Shown here: piece after piece, positions 59,822 through 64,000 of the stretch | How the letters are laid out: each line of letters begins with the position of its first letter | Position numbering within the stretch: the first letter of the stretch is position 1 | Assembly: GCF_020531945.1 (NCBI RefSeq) | Contig: NZ_JAJATZ010000002.1 | Coordinates: 124,001-188,000, forward strand | Direction of reading: 5' to 3' | Origin: Loktanella gaetbuli | GTDB lineage: Bacteria > Pseudomonadota > Alphaproteobacteria > Rhodobacterales > Rhodobacteraceae | Length of the DNA stretch: 64,000 nt | Notes under the pieces: model-generated | Seen by the model: only the letters and a program-made list of their open reading frames with translations | The model's database searches: none | What the model was told of the DNA's origin: nothing | Made by a program: the position numbers and the translations under genes

Positions 59822-60916
59822 TCAGGCGTCCAGCGCGCGGCAGTCGCGCGGCAGCCAGCCGATATTGATGGTCGTCCCCGGCGTCAGTTTGGTCTGATCG
59901 GGGGAATTGCGTGTCTTGATGACGAAATTGTCGGTGCCAGCGACGCGCAGGCGGGTGCGGAAAATATCGCCCATGTAGACGAATTCCAGAACCTCGGCCT
60001 TGAGCGTATGCGCATTCGGTCCCAGCTTGGCGGTGTCCACCTCGACACGTTCGGGGCGGATCGAAACCTTGGTTCGTTCGCCGACCTGATTGACGTTCAC
60101 CGGCACCGCGTCGATGACCTCTCCGCTGTCCAGTTTCACCACACAGGTATCGCCCTTGATTTCGGACACAACACCTTCGAGCGTGTTGTTTTCGCCAATA
60201 AACTGCGCGACGAAACTGTTCTGCGGTTCCTCGTACAACTGGTCTGGCGGGGCCAATTGCTGGATGCGACCGTTTTCGAAAACAGCGACACGGTCGGACA
60301 TGGTCAGCGCCTCGGTCTGATCGTGCGTGACGTAAACCACCGTGATCCCCAACTCGTGGGCCAGGTTCGTGATTTCGAATTGCAGCGTCTCGCGCAACTG
60401 CTTGTCCAGCGCGCCCAGCGGTTCATCCATCAGCACCAGTTCGGGTTCGAACACCAGCGCGCGGGCCAGCGCGATCCGCTGTTGCTGGCCGCCCGACAGT
60501 TGCGACGGGCGGCGCCCAGCAAAGTCCTGCATCTGCACCATGCCCAGCGCGCGCATGACTTTTTCTTCCTGCGTGGACTTGTTCATCTTGCGCACCTGCA
60601 ACGGAAACGCGAGGTTTTCGGCCACCGTCATGTGCGGAAACAGGGCGTAGTTCTGGAACACCATACCGATCCCGCGCTTGTGGGGCGGAATGTTGTTGAT
60701 GGGGGTGCCATCAAGGCGGATGTCGCCGTGGGTCGCGGTCTCGAACCCGGCCAGCATCATCAGGCAGGTGGTCTTGCCCGACCCCGACGGCCCCAGCATG
60801 GTCAGAAACTCGCCTTTCGGCATCGAAAGGTTCAGATCTTTTACGACCAGCTGTTCGCCGTCATAGCTTTTCTGAACGCGGTCAAATTCCACGAACGCAT
60901 CTGCGTTGTTGGCCAC
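59822..60916 (-). CDS. polyamine-type ABC transporter ATP-binding protein (PotA-like)
   Basis: ATPase of 364 residues from GTG 60916. Walker A GPSGSGKTT, Q-loop MVFQNYALFPHM, signature LSGGQQQRIALARA, Walker B LVLMDEPLGALDKQLR, switch YVTHDQTEAL, and a C-terminal TOBE domain with VSIRPERVEV. GTG has AGGGAGA seven bases upstream, unlike the longer start at 60964. It is the first gene of the ATPase, binding protein, DUF1330, PotB, PotC operon. Confidence 0.92.
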   Translation of the reverse strand: MANNADAFVEFDRVQKSYDGEQLVVKDLNLSMPKGEFLTMLGPSGSGKTTCLMMLAGFETATHGDIRLDGTPINNIPPHKRGIGMVFQNYALFPHMTVAENLAFPLQVRKMNKSTQEEKVMRALGMVQMQDFAGRRPSQLSGGQQQRIALARALVFEPELVLMDEPLGALDKQLRETLQFEITNLAHELGITVVYVTHDQTEALTMSDRVAVFENGRIQQLAPPDQLYEEPQNSFVAQFIGENNTLEGVVSEIKGDTCVVKLDSGEVIDAVPVNVNQVGERTKVSIRPERVEVDTAKLGPNAHTLKAEVLEFVYMGDIFRTRLRVAGTDNFVIKTRNSPDQTKLTPGTTINIGWLPRDCRALDA

Positions 60917-61117
60917 GGCAATCTCCCTGTCACGTCCGGCGGGTTGTCCCGCACTGTTGGTCACAGACTAAAGCGAGGCCGCCAGCGTTATGCAAGCCGA
61001 TTCCCCGAAACGTTTTGGAAGCATGCGAAAACGGGCAAATCACCCGTAAAATGGGCGAAAAACGACAATAATGCCTGCAAAATTTGCAAATAGAGTGAAA
61101 TTTCCTGAAACATGCCT

Positions 61118-61204
61118 TGGTGCGGTCGGGGGGACTCGAACCCCCACTCTTGTTACAGAACAGCGACCTCAACGCTGCGCGTCTACCAATTCCGCCACGA
61201 CCGC
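61118..61204 (-). tRNA. tRNA-Leu (anticodon GAG)
   Basis: An 87-base cloverleaf with encoded CCA and discriminator A. Acceptor arms GCGGTCG and CGACCGC pair, the anticodon arm GCAGCGTTGAGGTCGCTG carries GAG, the long variable arm marks a class II tRNA, and the T-arm reads GGGGGTTCGAGTCCCCC. Confidence 0.97.
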
Positions 61205-61260
61205 AAGTCTAGGCATGGCGCTGATTAGCCAAACGGCCCCACACCATCAAGGCCAAATCG

Positions 61261-61758
61261 TCAAGTTGTCGCCGAAACGCCGCCGCGCACCTGACGCCAC
61301 AGCCAGACCAGCGCAACCAGGCCCAGACCGATCACCAGCCATCCGGCGCGATCATCACCGTTCAACACCACGTGGTTCATCGTGCGGCCCGGCAGGAAAT
61401 TGGCCAGCGTCGCGACGCCCATCGTGCCGAACCAGACATTGCGCATGATCAGGCGGTGCGCGCGGATGTTTCCGCGCCGGACATGCCGGATTGCAGACCA
61501 GACACCATGCAGGGCTGCAACCGCCAGCATGTGCAGCGGGCCAAAGTGGCCGACCACCGCCAGCCCAAAGCTGGGAATCCAGAACGATGAGAGTGACAGC
61601 CCGACAATCCCCGCCACCCAGGTGTAGCCAAGCCCCTTGTGCTGGCCGCGCGGCAACCGCGTGAACATCGTGAACGGCCCGACGGCCAGTGCGACCAATG
61701 CGCAGGCGATATGGATCTGCAGAACAGGAGATGCAGTCAGGATCGGGCTCAGGGTCAT
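61261..61758 (-). CDS. DUF2306-type membrane protein
   Basis: Integral membrane protein of 165 residues with about four to five hydrophobic segments. The blocks IHIACALVALAVGPFTMFTRLPRG and HKGLGYTWV, plus the His in NIRAHRLIMRNVWFG, match DUF2306 proteins, in which conserved His residues might bind heme or metal. Function is unknown. It faces a membrane LytTR regulator across 96 bases. Confidence 0.8.
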   Translation of the reverse strand: MTLSPILTASPVLQIHIACALVALAVGPFTMFTRLPRGQHKGLGYTWVAGIVGLSLSSFWIPSFGLAVVGHFGPLHMLAVAALHGVWSAIRHVRRGNIRAHRLIMRNVWFGTMGVATLANFLPGRTMNHVVLNGDDRAGWLVIGLGLVALVWLWRQVRGGVSATT

Positions 61759-61854
61759 GGCAAGTCCTCTTGGCTTGGGTATTGCGATTGCCTATCCCTG
61801 AACCATGAGCTGCGACCGTGCTAATCCTGATGCCCGAACGACAGGGCCTGCTGT

Positions 61855-62628
61855 GTGAGCGGCGGACCACTGCAACTCGCGCTGCGTGAATGGCGGGACC
61901 GGTTTCGGCACCCGACCACACTGATCTGTCTGGCGGGCACCAGCGTGATCCTTGCGATCATCGCCCCGTTCGACGGTGCCGCTCTGCTGCGCCCCCTGCC
62001 CCGCCTTGCCTATTGGACGATGGTCGTCACGACGACCTATGCGGCCGGGTTGTGGGTGAACATCTACACTTTACATCGCTGGGCAGACCGACTGCCGCGG
62101 CAGCGGCGGCTGGCCGTCATCGGCCTTGCGACGGCGACTTGCGTGTCAGTGCTGGTCTGGGTTCTGAACGGCATGTGGCTGGGGTTCTGGCCTGCCGGAA
62201 CAGCCCTGGCGGTCTACCTTGCACAGGTGTTTGTCATCGCGCTGATCGTTGCAATCCTGATCGAGGCTGTCGTGCAGCGCATAATGTCCGCGACTGCGCC
62301 AATGGTCGGACCATCGATCCTTGACCGCCTGCCGCTGGACAAACGCGGCACGCTTCTGGCCATGTCGGTCGAGGATCACTATGTTCGCGTGACGACCACC
62401 AAGGGACAAGAGATGATCCTGATGCGCCTGTCCGATGCGATCCGCGAAACCGCCACCACGCCCGGGTTGCAGGTGCACCGGTCCCAGTGGGTCGCGACAG
62501 CGGCCGTCGTGGCAGCCGACCGCAAGGGGGATGGCGCGGTCCTGACATTGGCGGACGGCACGCAGATCCCCGTCAGCCGCCGCTATGTCCCTGCGATCAA
62601 GGAGGCCGGGCTGCTGCCCGCGCGCTGA
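61855..62628 (+). CDS. membrane-anchored LytTR transcriptional regulator
   Basis: Protein of 257 residues. The N-terminal half (about 20-145) has four membrane segments; the C-terminal half (about 160-255) is a LytTR DNA-binding domain with LLAMSVEDHYVRVTTTKGQEMILMRLSDAI, the typical EDHYV block, and PGLQVHRSQWVA. Such one-component regulators bind DNA while anchored to the membrane. GTG 61855 is the first start in frame but has no ribosome binding site. The neighbouring DUF2306 gene is a plausible target, and lipB follows without a gap. Confidence 0.88.
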   Translation: MSGGPLQLALREWRDRFRHPTTLICLAGTSVILAIIAPFDGAALLRPLPRLAYWTMVVTTTYAAGLWVNIYTLHRWADRLPRQRRLAVIGLATATCVSVLVWVLNGMWLGFWPAGTALAVYLAQVFVIALIVAILIEAVVQRIMSATAPMVGPSILDRLPLDKRGTLLAMSVEDHYVRVTTTKGQEMILMRLSDAIRETATTPGLQVHRSQWVATAAVVAADRKGDGAVLTLADGTQIPVSRRYVPAIKEAGLLPAR

Positions 62629-63324
62629 ATGATCGAGTGGATCACCTCACCGGGGCTGACCCCCTATCCCGACGCCCTCGCCTGGATGGAGGCGCGCGCC
62701 GACGCCATCGCCGCCGGCACCGCGAACGAGGTGATCTGGCTGGTTGAACATCCGCCCCTCTATACCGCTGGCACCAGCGCCAACCCCGCCGATCTGGTCG
62801 ATCCCGACCGTTTCGACGTCTTCGAGGCGCGACGTGGCGGACAATATACCTATCACGGGCCGGGGCAGCGTGTAGCCTATGTGATGCTGGACGTGTCCCG
62901 CAGGGGCCGCGACGTGCGGCTGTTCGTGGCCGATCTGGAGGCTTGGATCATCGCGACCCTGGACAGGTTCAACGTCAAGGGCGAACGCCGCGCGGGCCGC
63001 GTCGGCGTCTGGGTCCAACGCCCGGACAAACCACTGACCGCCACCGGCGCGATCGCAGAGGACAAGATCGCAGCCCTGGGCATCCGCCTGCGCAAGTGGG
63101 TGTCGTTTCACGGCCTGTCGATCAATGTCGAACCCGATCTGAGTCATTTCGACGGGATCGTGCCCTGTGGCATCAGCGATCACGGGGTCACGTCGCTGGT
63201 CGACCTGGGCCTGCCTGTCACGATGGATGACGTCGACGTGGCCCTGCGTGCAAGCTTTGACCAGGTGTTCGGCATGCCGCAGGACCCCCGCCCGGTTGAT
63301 GACACGGATGCCTGCGGCGCTTGA
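62629..63324 (+). CDS. lipB: octanoyl-[acyl carrier protein] transferase
   Basis: Moves octanoyl from acyl carrier protein to lipoyl domains, the first step of lipoate synthesis. 231 residues. Blocks: WLVEHPPLYTAGTS, RRGGQYTYHGPGQRVAYVMLD, LRKWVSFHGLSINVEPDLSHF and the catalytic Cys in GIVPCGISDHGVTSL, with the Lys in GAIAEDKIAALG. ATG is directly after the LytTR stop (TGAATG). Confidence 0.95.
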   Translation: MIEWITSPGLTPYPDALAWMEARADAIAAGTANEVIWLVEHPPLYTAGTSANPADLVDPDRFDVFEARRGGQYTYHGPGQRVAYVMLDVSRRGRDVRLFVADLEAWIIATLDRFNVKGERRAGRVGVWVQRPDKPLTATGAIAEDKIAALGIRLRKWVSFHGLSINVEPDLSHFDGIVPCGISDHGVTSLVDLGLPVTMDDVDVALRASFDQVFGMPQDPRPVDDTDACGA

Positions 63325-63355
63325 GTATTTTTGGCAAGATGATGCGCAAATCGCG

Positions 63356-63664
63356 CTAGAAACGTTCAGCTCGCAGGACCATCGCATCCGTGACGGACAC
63401 CACGCCGATGTGCCGTTCGACGACGGCAAAGGCCGCTTCGAGCAGGGCATCCAGCCGGTCCGGGCGGATCAGACAGATGAACATGACCATACCGGAACGC
63501 CCGATCTCGCCTTCGCGGGTCCAGGGGCCCGAACGGCCCGAGCCACCGCGCACGGGCACCACACTATAGCCCGTCACACCGGCAGAGCTCAGCGCCTTGG
63601 CCAGCCGCCCTTCCATCGGTTTTTCGATCACGATCTCGATGCGTTTTGCCTGATGCATGTCCAT
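63356..63664 (-). CDS. sbtB: PII-like regulator of bicarbonate transporter (SbtB-like)
   Basis: Protein of 102 residues with a PII-like ferredoxin fold. Visible blocks: KRIEIVIEKPMEGRLAKALSSAGVTGYSVVPVRGGSGRSG, with the T-loop region after it, and HIGVVSVTDAMVLRAERF at the end. SbtB binds adenine nucleotides and gates the sodium-bicarbonate transporter SbtA. The SbtA-type gene ends one base upstream, so the pairing strongly supports the call. It lacks the uridylylation motif of GlnB. Confidence 0.85.
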   Translation of the reverse strand: MDMHQAKRIEIVIEKPMEGRLAKALSSAGVTGYSVVPVRGGSGRSGPWTREGEIGRSGMVMFICLIRPDRLDALLEAAFAVVERHIGVVSVTDAMVLRAERF

Positions 63665-63665
63665 G

Positions 63666-64000
63666 TCAGCCCCCAGTCATCATCGTGGCCATCGCCACAT
63701 AAAGTGGAATGCCCAGCGTCAGGTTGAACGGAAACGTCACCCCCAACGACAAGGTCAGATAGATGGCCGGATTGGCCTCTGGCAGGGCGACCCGCATCGC
63801 GGCCGGCACGGCGATATAGGAGGCGGAGGCCGCCAGAACCATGAGCAGGACGATCCCGCCTGCCGACAGCCCGATGGCCATGCCCATGCCCAACCCGATG
63901 ACCGATCCCACCAGCGGCATCGCGATACCGAATGCCACCGCACCCAGACCCAGCACACCGCGCGACTGGCGCAGCCCCCGCCCCGCGACCAGCCCCATGT
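63666..64000 (-). CDS. sbtA: sodium-dependent bicarbonate transporter SbtA-like, cut by window edge
   Basis: C-terminal part of an SbtA (DUF897) protein. Visible: about 110 residues with three membrane segments, GIVLLMVLAASASYIAVPAA, MRVALPEANPAIYLTLSLGVTFPFN and LGIPLYVAMATMM. The APSASYIAVPAAMRxALPEANP-type block is highly typical of the family. The frame is open to the window end; the ATG at 63998 is probably internal. The gene is followed by its PII-like regulator. Confidence 0.85.
   Translation of the reverse strand, partial: MGLVAGRGLRQSRGVLGLGAVAFGIAMPLVGSVIGLGMGMAIGLSAGGIVLLMVLAASASYIAVPAAMRVALPEANPAIYLTLSLGVTFPFNLTLGIPLYVAMATMMTGG

Overview
The window looks like chromosomal DNA of a marine alphaproteobacterium of the Rhodobacteraceae (roseobacter group). 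The pointers are the high-GC coding style, the dac-tmk-holB-tatD-MBL housekeeping block, many ABC importers for small organics, and a DmdA-like (DMSP demethylase family) cluster beside a wreck of a methanethiol oxidase gene. No rRNA, CRISPR array, prophage or intact insertion sequence was seen. Two tRNA genes are present, Ser-UGA and Leu-GAG.

Layout. 1-1.9 kb: tail of a bufferin/gig-type metal-stress operon (MNIO enzyme, BufC, DoxX), with the precursor peptide gene presumably to the left. 1.9-4.6 kb: aldehyde dehydrogenase, GST and an NmrA-like protein. 4.6-10.8 kb: a cyanate operon (Tat-dependent binding protein, permease, ATPase, cyanase, DUF1348) facing a PAS/AAA+/Fis regulator whose sigma-54 motifs are degenerate; two tandem palindromes lie between them. 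10.9-12.5 kb: membrane protein fused to a spermidine-synthase-like domain. 12.5-16.1 kb: proline synthesis, with proB facing proC-proA. 16.2-28.7 kb: a nine-gene oligosaccharide (mannoside/xyloside-like) operon with ABC importer, GH2, GH43, two isomerase-like proteins and an oxidoreductase, controlled by a divergent LacI protein with a perfect 16-bp operator candidate.

28.9-33.3 kb: L,D-transpeptidase, a lipoprotein, then a ribbon-helix-helix regulator, PHB-depolymerase-like esterase and C45 hydrolase. 33.6-39.7 kb: oligopeptidase B, iron alcohol dehydrogenase, UvrA-like ATPase. 40-42.5 kb: a short-chain dehydrogenase, a decayed second copy with an internal deletion, and an AraC regulator. 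42.8-48.4 kb: Lrp regulator, DmdA-like protein, OsmC, ECHDC3-like crotonase, acyl-CoA synthetase, a methanethiol oxidase pseudogene, and a small unrecognised gene. 48.8-54.3 kb: SPOR lipoprotein, D-Ala-D-Ala carboxypeptidase, tmk, holB, tatD, metallo-hydrolase. 54.3-61 kb: AEC transporter and a polyamine-type ABC operon with unusually long permeases and a DUF1330 gene. 61.2-64 kb: DUF2306 protein, membrane LytTR regulator, lipB, and an SbtB/SbtA bicarbonate-transport pair cut by the right edge.

The most unusual points are the dying mtoX next to the DmdA-like cluster, three genes whose best Shine-Dalgarno sequence points at an ATC codon, and the cyanate operon with tandem palindromes and a motif-degenerate enhancer-binding protein. 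All functional calls come from reading motifs by eye; no database search was possible.
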